From positions 1-14,031 of the forward strand of contig JASLCW010000193.1 in NCBI GenBank assembly GCA_030151765.1: a stretch of DNA of 14,031 nt, in the 5' to 3' direction. Every line of letters begins with the position of its first letter. The stretch's first letter is position 1. Of the stretch, positions 7,209 through 13,508 are shown piece after piece. The notes below the pieces were generated by a model. It searched no databases. It had not been told where the DNA came from and was given only the letters and a program-made list of their open reading frames with translations. The DNA comes from Marmoricola sp. Lineage in GTDB: Bacteria > Actinomycetota > Actinomycetes > Propionibacteriales > Nocardioidaceae. The translations under genes and the position numbers were made by a program.

Positions 7209-7293
7209 TGCATTTGCTTGGGGTCTGGATGACCTGAGGATGCATTTGAGTGGGGTCTCGGGGTGTCCATCATGCATTTGCCTGGGGTCTCAG
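7209..7293 (-). repeat. Right repeat array: three inverted 21-bp units at 32-bp period
   Basis: Units at 7209-7229, 7241-7261 and 7273-7293 are the reverse complement of the left-array unit (TGCATTTG-N2-TGGGGTCTCAG). Read on the minus strand the central dinucleotides are AG, CT and GG for these three units. Spacers 7230-7240 and 7262-7272 are again 11 nt and unrelated to the left ones. Every unit is in exact register with its partner: the coordinates of 7094/7293, 7126/7261 and 7158/7229 all sum to 14387, so the whole element is a dyad about 7193.5 with a 30-nt non-repeated centre (7179-7208). The unit at 7273-7293 is a perfect complement of the one at 7158-7178. The array ends 28 bp before the next start codon. 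Confidence 0.95.
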
Positions 7294-7321
7294 CGGTCTG
7301 GGGCATAGGAGACTGAGGCCC

Positions 7322-8071
7322 ATGAGCGAGACGATCCTGATCACCGGGGCCAGTTCGGGGCTCGGCGCGGAGATGGCGCGCCAGTTCGCGGCCAAGGGCT
7401 ACGACCTCGCGCTGTGCGCGCGTCGTACCGAACGGCTCGAGGAGTTGAAGGTCGAGATCGCCGGGAGGCACCCGGAGGTTCGCGTCGAGGTGCGCGCGCT
7501 CGATGTCACCGACGACGAGCAGGTCTTCGCGGTCTTCGGCGCCTTCCGGGAGGACTTCGGCACGATCGACAAGGTCATCGTCAACGCTGGGCTCGGCAAG
7601 GGGCAGCCTCTCGGCACCGGCCGGTACGACGCCAACAAGCAGACCGCGATGACCAACTTCGTGGCCGCGCTCGCCCAGACCGAGGCGGCGATGGAGATCT
7701 TCCGCGAGCAGAACAGCGGCCACCTCGTGATGATCAGTTCGATGGCGGCGCTCCGCGGTCTGCCCCGCAATCTCACGACGTACGCCGCCACCAAGGCCGG
7801 CGTCGCGCATCTCGTCGAGGGCCTCCGGGTGGAGTTGGCACGCAAGCCGATCGACGTGACGGTGCTCTACCCGGGCTACATCGCCTCGGAGATGAACGAC
7901 CAGGTCAAACAGAATGTGCCGATGATGTCCTCCACCGAGGACGGGGTACGCGCGATGGTGCGCAAGATCGAGAAGCGCGTCGACTCGGCCGTCGTACCGC
8001 CGTTGCCGTGGGCACCCGTCGGCGTCCTGCTCAAGCATGCGCCGCTGCCGCTCTACCGCCGTCTCGTCTAG
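7322..8071 (+). CDS. SDR family oxidoreductase
   Basis: A 249-residue short-chain dehydrogenase. It has TGASSGLG (8-15), ARR (33-35) after beta-2, which favours NADPH, DVT (61-63), VNAG (87-90, in place of the usual NNAG), a serine pair ISS (138-140) and the catalytic Y154-x-x-x-K158 (YAATK). PGYIASEMN (184-192) follows, as in short SDRs of the YdfG/DltE-like type. The frame stays open upstream to 7250, but I place the start at ATG 7322 because AGGAG lies at 7307-7311 with proper spacing and because the upstream extension would run through the non-coding repeat array. The C-terminus is hydrophobic and basic (LLKHAPLPLYRRLV), which may suggest membrane association. Its substrate is unknown. 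It is separated from the acyl-CoA operon by the repeat element and overlaps the converging gene by 4 nt at the stop. Confidence 0.9.
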   Translation: MSETILITGASSGLGAEMARQFAAKGYDLALCARRTERLEELKVEIAGRHPEVRVEVRALDVTDDEQVFAVFGAFREDFGTIDKVIVNAGLGKGQPLGTGRYDANKQTAMTNFVAALAQTEAAMEIFREQNSGHLVMISSMAALRGLPRNLTTYAATKAGVAHLVEGLRVELARKPIDVTVLYPGYIASEMNDQVKQNVPMMSSTEDGVRAMVRKIEKRVDSAVVPPLPWAPVGVLLKHAPLPLYRRLV

Positions 8072-9552
8072 GAGGCCACGAATTCGTCCAGCAGCCCCGG
8101 TACGGCGGCCGCGGCCAGTGTCACCGCCTCGCCCTCCGGGATGTCGTGGATCGTGTAGCCCTGTTTGCCGGCGGCGGTCGTGGCGGTCAGGTTGACCAGC
8201 CCGGCCCGGCGCTGGAACCAGGTCTGCTCGATGTTCCAGCCGATGATGCCCTCGCGTTCGAGGATGCTGCGGCGGCCGCGCAGGGAGTGCGCCCTGCTGA
8301 CGACGAAGCGATCGGTGAGCGCGTGCCCGAGCCGTCGGTCGCGGTCACGGGCGAGGGTGACCGCCACCACCGGGATCACGGCGAGAAGGACGAGCCACCC
8401 GAGCGGAGCGTCTCGGATGACGATCACGACCGCCATGGCCAGATCCAGGACGGCGGCGACGCCGAGTGCGCGCGTGTAGCGCCGACGACTGGCGCGTGGA
8501 CCATGCCGCAGCAGCGCCATCGTCATTGCCCCTTCGTCGCCGAGGGTGGTGACCGCGGTGCGGCCGACGATGGCGGCGGGCGCAGCGGGGACCAGGGCGG
8601 TGCTGCCGGCCTCGCGCTTGGTCAGGCCGGTGACGATCGCCATCAGCCGGGCGCCGTGCGCGAGCCTCAGCCCGAGCGGCTCGTGCACCTCCACGCCGCG
8701 GACCCGCGCGATCTCGAGGCTCGTCTCGCGGGTGGTCAGCATGCCCTTGCGGATGTGCAGGCTGCGGGCCTCCCGGTCGCGGGTCAGGGTGAATCCCCAG
8801 TTGGTGAGCAGGTAGCCGATGATCGACAGTACCGAGATCACCACGACGAAGACGACCAGGCCGGCCGCGATGGTGAGGCCGAGGTGTTGCGGCTGGTGCA
8901 GGTCGACCTTCTCGGAGAGCCGGTGGACCACCGGGCCGACGAGCTGGTTGCCGGCGGCCAGGGCACCGAGCGCGATCAGCAGGCCACCGGTCGTCAGCGG
9001 AGCGAATCGCACCCAGGCCGGGTCGAAGACGAGCAGGACGTCGTCCTGAACGGTCTCGGCGGGCGCTGCGCCTGCCTCCGCCGTACGACGGTGCAGGAGC
9101 GCGTGCCGGAGCGCGCGAGCCTCGCCGGTGCCGAGTGAGTCGAGCACGAACTTCTCGTCGCCCTCCTTCGCGGCCGAGCCGGTGCCGATCTGCACCTTCG
9201 CCAGTCCGAGGACGCGATGGATGGGGGAGGAGGTCAGCTCGACGGTGCGCACCTTGTCGAGCTGCGTCGTGAGGACATTGCGCGACACGAGCCCGCGGTG
9301 CAGCTCGAGCCGGCCGTCGGCGATCCGGAAGCGCGTCGCGAAATAGCGCAGTACGCCGATGGCGATCGGCACCGCGACCGGGACCACGTGCCACCAGATG
9401 TCGCCGGAGGAGCTGCGGCCCACGAAGAAGATCGCGACCAGGGCGGGCAGGAAGCGGACCACCTCGTTGACCGGGTGCACCAACAGCATCCGCGGATCGA
9501 GGCGACGCCAGTCGTGGTCGGCGGCGAGTACGGCGGAATCCGTCTCGCTCAC
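8068..9552 (-). CDS. YdbT-like membrane protein with three bacterial PH (bPH2) domains
   Basis: A 494-residue membrane protein built from three repeats of a two-helix hydrophobic hairpin followed by a bPH2 domain. Hydrophobic pairs lie at about 30-45/52-70, 185-205/226-250 and 363-380/383-400. The PH-like segments are about 72-150 (RFRIADGRLELHRGLVSR and LDKVRTVELTSSP), 252-345 (FTLTRDREARSLHIRKGML) and 403-485 (GHALTDRFVVSRAHSLRGR and IEQTWFQRRAGLVNL). This is the arrangement of YdbT of Bacillus subtilis, which works with YdbS; in B. subtilis they have been linked to resistance against bacteriocins. The start is a GTG at 9552 overlapping the TGA of ydbS by GTGA, so the two are translationally coupled. 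The stop codon shares a CTAG with the stop of the convergent SDR. Confidence 0.88.
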   Translation of the reverse strand: MSETDSAVLAADHDWRRLDPRMLLVHPVNEVVRFLPALVAIFFVGRSSSGDIWWHVVPVAVPIAIGVLRYFATRFRIADGRLELHRGLVSRNVLTTQLDKVRTVELTSSPIHRVLGLAKVQIGTGSAAKEGDEKFVLDSLGTGEARALRHALLHRRTAEAGAAPAETVQDDVLLVFDPAWVRFAPLTTGGLLIALGALAAGNQLVGPVVHRLSEKVDLHQPQHLGLTIAAGLVVFVVVISVLSIIGYLLTNWGFTLTRDREARSLHIRKGMLTTRETSLEIARVRGVEVHEPLGLRLAHGARLMAIVTGLTKREAGSTALVPAAPAAIVGRTAVTTLGDEGAMTMALLRHGPRASRRRYTRALGVAAVLDLAMAVVIVIRDAPLGWLVLLAVIPVVAVTLARDRDRRLGHALTDRFVVSRAHSLRGRRSILEREGIIGWNIEQTWFQRRAGLVNLTATTAAGKQGYTIHDIPEGEAVTLAAAAVPGLLDEFVAS

Positions 9553-10028
9553 GTTGCGTCACCGGTGGTCGCGGCGGTCCGCTCGGTGAGGTCGGCGACG
9601 ATCTCCTCGGCGACGTGCTTCTCGATGCCCTTGATCTTCACCGGTCCGGCGGCGGAGGCCGTGGTCACCCGGACATCTGCCAGGCGCAGCATCCGGGAGA
9701 GAGCGCCCTGCTCGAAGTCGATCGTCTGGACCCGGCTCAGTGGCGCGATCCGGCGCTCCCGGCGGATCCATCCCGACTGGGTGTAGACCGCGGTCGGCGT
9801 CGTCTCCCAGCGGTGCACGGCGTACCGGATCGTCGGCATCGCGATCACATGGACGAGAGCGGCGACGATGAGCGCGACCCAGGCCCAGCCGGGCAGCGAG
9901 AACCAGTCCCACGGGCCGGTGACCAGGATGAGTACGGCGATCACGACCCCCGACTCGACGAGCGACTCGGCGACCCACAGCCACCGTGCCCGCGGACTCA
10001 CCCGGTGTTGCGGATCGCGCAGCTCCAT
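9549..10028 (-). CDS. YdbS-like PH domain-containing membrane protein
   Basis: A 159-residue protein with two transmembrane helices (about 20-37 and 44-64) and one bPH2 domain (about 66-150). The domain shows RYAVHRWETTPTAVYTQSGW and the family core PLSRVQTIDFEQGALSR (96-112), then LADVRVTTASAAG (116-128). It is the usual single-domain partner of the three-domain YdbT protein encoded immediately downstream, with a GTGA overlap, and the two are expected to form a complex in the membrane. The ATG at 10028 has no Shine-Dalgarno; instead a -10-like TAGGGT ends 6 nt before it, which points to a leaderless transcript. Confidence 0.88.
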   Translation of the reverse strand: MELRDPQHRVSPRARWLWVAESLVESGVVIAVLILVTGPWDWFSLPGWAWVALIVAALVHVIAMPTIRYAVHRWETTPTAVYTQSGWIRRERRIAPLSRVQTIDFEQGALSRMLRLADVRVTTASAAGPVKIKGIEKHVAEEIVADLTERTAATTGDAT

Positions 10029-10040
10029 GGACCCACCCTA
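10029..10040 (-). promoter_or_regulatory. Leaderless promoter (-10 TAGGGT) of the ydbS-ydbT pair
   Basis: On the minus strand TAGGGT (10040 down to 10035) is followed by 6 nt and then the ATG of the YdbS-like gene. It matches TANNNT at the spacing that makes the A of the start codon the first transcribed base. No Shine-Dalgarno is possible in the 6-nt gap. A -35 element is not recognisable. The -10 box overlaps the inverted repeat at 10032-10049. Confidence 0.5.
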
Positions 10041-10058
10041 GGAGGTGGGCGGCACGGC

Positions 10059-10070
10059 TAGGCTGAGGCC
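10059..10070 (+). promoter_or_regulatory. Leaderless promoter (-10 TAGGCT) of the VOC gene
   Basis: TAGGCT at 10059-10064 lies 6 nt before the ATG at 10071 with no ribosome binding site between, as expected for a leaderless actinobacterial promoter. It is back to back with the ydbS promoter; the two -10 boxes are separated by 18 bp. No clear -35 is seen. Confidence 0.5.
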
Positions 10071-10442
10071 ATGTCCGGACGTGTGGTGCACTTCGAGATC
10101 CCCTTCGACGACGGTGAGCGGGCGCGCGCCTTCTATCGCGATGCCTTCGGCTGGGTGATCAACGACGGCGCCCACTTCAGTCTCGTCGAGACCGGTCCGG
10201 TCGACGCGGCGGGCTTCCCCTCGGAGAAGGGCTACGTCGGCGGCGGCATGATCAAGCGGGAGAGCCCGACCGATCGTCCCGTCATCACCATCGACGTCGA
10301 CGACATCGACGTCGCCCTCAAGCGCATCGAGGAGCTCGGTGGCATGACCGTGCTCGGTCGCCAGGAGGTCGGCGACATGGGCTTCGCGGCCTACTTCAAG
10401 GACGTGGAGGGCAACCTGATGGGCCTCTTCCAGGCCAGGTGA
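10071..10442 (+). CDS. VOC (glyoxalase/bleomycin resistance) family protein
   Basis: A 123-residue protein of the vicinal oxygen chelate superfamily with two beta-alpha-beta-beta-beta modules. The first begins VVHFEIPFDDGERARAFYRDAFGW (5-28), with His7 as a likely metal ligand. The second runs from VITIDVDDIDVALKRIEELGG (71-91) and ends FKDVEGNLMGLFQ (109-121), where Glu113 sits in the usual D-x-E-G-N position. Such small single-domain VOC proteins act as metal-dependent lyases, dioxygenases or antibiotic-binding proteins, and the substrate cannot be deduced here. It stands alone: divergent from the YdbS/YdbT pair and convergent with the TetR gene, from whose stop codon it is separated by a single nucleotide. 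Confidence 0.88.
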   Translation: MSGRVVHFEIPFDDGERARAFYRDAFGWVINDGAHFSLVETGPVDAAGFPSEKGYVGGGMIKRESPTDRPVITIDVDDIDVALKRIEELGGMTVLGRQEVGDMGFAAYFKDVEGNLMGLFQAR

Positions 10443-10443
10443 G

Positions 10444-11175
10444 TCATCGCAGCAGGCCGTCGACGAAGGCCTGCAGGCGCGGCAGCTCATCGGTGAGCCC
10501 GAGCGGGCCGGCCTGGTCGGTGACCATCGCCCGGAAGAGGTGGGTCTGCTCGACCATGCGCGGATCGATGTGCCCGAAGACCTCGAGCGTCACCGTGCCG
10601 TAGAGGCGTGACCAGGCACGCTGCAGCACCCAGACCAGGCCGCGCATCTCGTCGGGGATGCCGCTGAGGTCGGCGGGAACCAGCGGATCGCGAAGGATCT
10701 CGGCGAGCCCGGGGTCGAGATCGTCGAGGGCCGGGACCGGGAAGCGGTACTTCTCCCAGACCGCGAAGAGCATCGCCGAGAAGACCATGCCCGTCGACGC
10801 CTCGCCCTTGAGCGCGGTCAGGCAGTCGACGTCGACATTGGTGAAGACCAGCGCGAACTCCTCGCGGCTGTCGAGGGCCCAGCGGCGGAACTCGACCGCG
10901 GCGGCGAGCAGCTGCTCGGCGGGGTCGTCGTACAGCGCGGCCGCCCGGCCGGCGCGCAGCGCGACATCGGCATCGATGGCGATCGCGGTCAGCAGCACCA
11001 GCTCCTCATGACTGGAGGCGTAGCGATAGAGCGCCGGCGCGGTCACGCCCACCTCGCGGGCCACCGCGCGCAGGGTCAGCTCGCGTCCTTCGGTGACCAG
11101 CTTCCGGGCGGCGCCGACGATCCGGCCCTGCGTGGCGGCATGGCGCTCGGCCGGAGTGGGTGACGCAACCGACAT
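10444..11175 (-). CDS. TetR/AcrR family transcriptional regulator
   Basis: A 243-residue regulator. The N-terminal DNA-binding domain (about 12-60) shows RIVGAARKLVTEG, then the helix-turn-helix TLRAVAREVGVTAPALYRYASS (34-55) and HEELVLLTA. The C-terminal ligand-binding domain contains AWSRLYGTVTLEVFGHI (187-203), which resembles the WHG-type TetR C-terminal domain (with LYG in place of LHG). The gene is divergent from the MMPL transporter, with the two starts about 80 bp apart flanking a perfect palindrome (11210-11240). The simplest reading is a repressor of itself and of the transporter, released by a lipid-like or hydrophobic ligand; the ligand is unknown. The ATG at 11175 has AAGGAG at 11185-11180 on the minus strand. 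Confidence 0.92.
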   Translation of the reverse strand: MSVASPTPAERHAATQGRIVGAARKLVTEGRELTLRAVAREVGVTAPALYRYASSHEELVLLTAIAIDADVALRAGRAAALYDDPAEQLLAAAVEFRRWALDSREEFALVFTNVDVDCLTALKGEASTGMVFSAMLFAVWEKYRFPVPALDDLDPGLAEILRDPLVPADLSGIPDEMRGLVWVLQRAWSRLYGTVTLEVFGHIDPRMVEQTHLFRAMVTDQAGPLGLTDELPRLQAFVDGLLR

Positions 11176-11209
11176 GGGACTCCTTGGCGAAAGGACTTGA
11201 CGAACCCGA

Positions 11210-11240
11210 GTTTACACCGTTTACAGTTAACGGTGTAAAC
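11210..11240. promoter_or_regulatory. Palindromic TetR operator with overlapping divergent promoters
   Basis: Left arm GTTTACACCGTT (11210-11221), 7-nt spacer TACAGTT, right arm AACGGTGTAAAC (11229-11240): a perfect 12-bp inverted repeat between the divergent TetR and MMPL starts. A third GTTTACA (11219-11225) lies across the left arm and spacer. Within the palindrome, TTTACA (11211-11216) and TGTAAA (11234-11239) are 17 bp apart, as -35 and -10 boxes would be, and by symmetry the same pair reads on the other strand. A bound repressor would therefore cover both promoters at once. Confidence 0.75.
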
Positions 11241-11256
11241 GCAGGAGAGGTTGGGG

Positions 11257-13446
11257 ATGATGATCGGTCGCTGGGCAGGATTCCTGGTGCGCAGGGCGCG
11301 CGCCACCATCGCCGTGGGGGTGCTTGCGGTGATCGCCGCGGCGGCGTACGGACTCGTCATCGGCGGTGGCGTCTTCGGCCACCTCGGCAATGGCGGCTTC
11401 GACGATCCGGCGAGCCAGTCGGCCAGGGAGCTCGCTCGTGAGAAGGCGCTCTTCGGCAACAAGAACGCCGACCTGGTCGTGCTCTATCGGAGCCAGGACC
11501 ACGCCGTCAGCGACCCGGCCTTCAAGCAGGAGGTCGACGCCGCGCTGGCGCGCATCCCCTCCGGTACGACGACCTCCGTGGTGACCTACTGGAACAGTCG
11601 TGACAAGTCCCTGGTGAGCACCGACCAGCACGCCACCGAGGTCCTGATCTCCCTTGCGGGCAAGGACCAGGCGGCCACCAGTGACATCGCCGACAAGGTG
11701 GTGCCCAAACTCAAGTCGTCCACGTTGCGCACCGACATCGCCGGTCAGTGGGCGGTCTACAAGGGCGTCAACGAGACGGTGAGCAAGGACCTCGCCCGGG
11801 CCGAGCTGATCTCCATGCCGCTCGTGATCATCCTGTCGCTGCTGATCTTCGGCAGCGTCGTCGCGGCGCTGATGCCCGCGATGGTCGGCGGCATCGCGGT
11901 GATCGGCGGACTCGCGATCGTGCGACTGCTGACCACCTTCACCGAGGTCTCGGTCTTCTCCCTCAATGTCATCTCGCTGCTGGGCATGGGCCTCGCGATC
12001 GACTACGCGCTCTTCGTGATCAGCCGCTATCGCGAGGAACTCGCCGCGCTGCCCGACGAGCCCGGAGCGCCCGCGCAGGCGATCCGTACGACGCTCGACA
12101 CCGCCGGTCGCACGGTCCTCTTCTCCGCGCTGACCGTGGCCGCGGCGATGTCCTCGCTGCTGATCTTCCCGCAGAACTTCCTGCGCTCCCTCGGCTACGG
12201 CGGCGTGGCCGCGGTGCTCGTCGCCGCGATCGCCGCGCTGACGATCCTGCCCGGCGTACTGCTCCTCCTTGGTCGCCGGATCGACGCCGGCCGGATGCCC
12301 TGGCGGCGCGGCCGTCCCGTCGGTGTGGACTCCGACCACGGCGCCTGGGCTCGGCTCGCGCACGGCGTGATGCGTCGCCCGGTGGTCGTCATGGTGGTGA
12401 TCGTCGGCGCGCTGCTGGTGATCGCCAGCCCCTTCCTCGGTGTGAAGTGGGGCTCGGTCGACTATCGCGTGCTGCCACCGAGCTCACCCGCGCATGTCGC
12501 CAGCGTGCGGATCAACCAGGAGTTCGGCGGCGAGAAGGCGATGGCCAATGTGCTCCTCAGCAAGGCCAGTGCTCTCGCTGCAACGCATGTCCAGACGAAG
12601 CTGCGCGCCGTCGACGGCGTGCGCGGCGTGCGCCCCATCGCGCATACCGACAACTATCGCGATGTGCTCTTCCAAGTCGTGTGGGACGGCAATTCGCAGA
12701 CCGTGAAGAGCCAGGACATGGTCAAGAAGTTGCGGGCGGCGGTCGCCCCGGATGGGCAGAAGTCTGCGGTCGCGCCCGGCGAGGTCCTGATCGGTGGCAC
12801 CTCGGCCGACACGGTCGACCTGGGCTCCTCGATCATGAGGCACCTGCCCTGGATGGCGTTGATCATCATCGCGGTGATGCTGGTGCTGCTCTTCCTCGCC
12901 TTCGGTTCGATCGTGCTGCCGGTGAAGGCGGTGATCATGAACCTGCTGTCGATCAGCGCCTCCTTCGGCGTGATCACCTGGATCTTCGCGGACGGACACC
13001 TTCAGGGCCTGCTCGACTACTCCTCGACCGGCTTCCTCGACATGACCCAGCCGATCTTCATGCTGGCGATCCTGGTGGGCCTGTCGATGGACTACGAGGT
13101 CTTCCTGCCCAGCCGGGTCCGCGAGAAATGGGACAAGGACGCCGCCGCGGGGATGAGTCCGTCCGAGCGCAACACCCACGCGGTCGCGATGGGCGTCCAG
13201 AAGACGGGCCGGATCATCACCAGCGCGGCCGTCCTGCTGGCCGTCGTGATCGGCGCCTTCTCGATGTCGGGCGTGGTCTTCATGAAGATGATCGGGGTGG
13301 GCATGCTGGTCGCGCTGCTCGTCGACGCGACCGTCGTACGGGCGCTGCTGGTGCCGGCCACCATGCGCCTCCTGGGTGGCTGGAACTGGTATGCGCCGGC
13401 TCCGCTCAAGCGCTTCTGGGAGCGCTACGGGATCAAGGAGTCGTAG
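11257..13446 (+). CDS. MMPL family RND transporter
   Basis: A 729-residue transporter with the duplicated RND architecture. TM1 is at about 17-37, a first extracytoplasmic domain at about 40-180, then five helices (about 184-340) including LLGMGLAIDYALFVISRYRE (241-260). A second TM1-like helix (375-392), a second external domain (395-525) and a final five-helix block (530-700) with ILVGLSMDYEVFLPSRVREK follow. The two Asp-Tyr pairs (249-250 and 612-613) are the MMPL proton-relay residues. I choose ATG 11257, because AGGAG (11243-11247) is 9 nt upstream, over the in-frame TTG at 11251. MMPL proteins export lipids or other hydrophobic compounds across the cytoplasmic membrane using the proton gradient. 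The divergent TetR gene and shared operator indicate substrate-induced expression. The cargo is not predictable. Confidence 0.93.
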   Translation: MMIGRWAGFLVRRARATIAVGVLAVIAAAAYGLVIGGGVFGHLGNGGFDDPASQSARELAREKALFGNKNADLVVLYRSQDHAVSDPAFKQEVDAALARIPSGTTTSVVTYWNSRDKSLVSTDQHATEVLISLAGKDQAATSDIADKVVPKLKSSTLRTDIAGQWAVYKGVNETVSKDLARAELISMPLVIILSLLIFGSVVAALMPAMVGGIAVIGGLAIVRLLTTFTEVSVFSLNVISLLGMGLAIDYALFVISRYREELAALPDEPGAPAQAIRTTLDTAGRTVLFSALTVAAAMSSLLIFPQNFLRSLGYGGVAAVLVAAIAALTILPGVLLLLGRRIDAGRMPWRRGRPVGVDSDHGAWARLAHGVMRRPVVVMVVIVGALLVIASPFLGVKWGSVDYRVLPPSSPAHVASVRINQEFGGEKAMANVLLSKASALAATHVQTKLRAVDGVRGVRPIAHTDNYRDVLFQVVWDGNSQTVKSQDMVKKLRAAVAPDGQKSAVAPGEVLIGGTSADTVDLGSSIMRHLPWMALIIIAVMLVLLFLAFGSIVLPVKAVIMNLLSISASFGVITWIFADGHLQGLLDYSSTGFLDMTQPIFMLAILVGLSMDYEVFLPSRVREKWDKDAAAGMSPSERNTHAVAMGVQKTGRIITSAAVLLAVVIGAFSMSGVVFMKMIGVGMLVALLVDATVVRALLVPATMRLLGGWNWYAPAPLKRFWERYGIKES

Positions 13447-13460
13447 CCCGGGAATGATGC

Positions 13461-13500
13461 TCCGTCCGATGTGGTTAAATGTTCAACTACATCAGACGGA
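13461..13500. promoter_or_regulatory. Imperfect 40-bp palindrome upstream of the flavin monooxygenase fragment
   Basis: The left half (13461-13480, starting TCCGTCCGATGTGGTT) and the reverse complement of the right half (13481-13500, which reads TCCGTCTGATGTAGTT at its start) agree at 16 of 20 positions. The core GTTAAATGTTCAAC is AT-rich compared with its surroundings. It lies between the MMPL stop (13446) and the next start (13509), and its right end overlaps the GGAGG ribosome binding site. It could be an operator or a transcript hairpin acting on the downstream gene. Confidence 0.45.
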
Positions 13501-13508
13501 GGCACACC

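Noticed and set aside
7074..7277. Small minus-strand open frame running through the repeat arrays (67 codons)
   Set aside because: The 32-bp repeat period shifts the frame at each unit, so the units do not encode a repeated peptide, and there is no convincing ribosome binding site or domain.
7094..7293. CRISPR array
   Set aside because: Repeats are 21 bp with 11-nt spacers, half of them are inverted, the repeat has a variable centre, and no cas gene is present.
7250..7321. N-terminal extension of the second SDR back to ATG 7250
   Set aside because: The extension is made of repeat-array sequence, and the protein would begin 24 residues before the normal SDR start. The AGGAG at 7307-7311 fits ATG 7322.
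11251..11256. TTG at 11251 as start of the MMPL gene
   Set aside because: ATG 11257 has better spacing from AGGAG at 11243-11247, and TTG is a rarer start; the difference is two residues.
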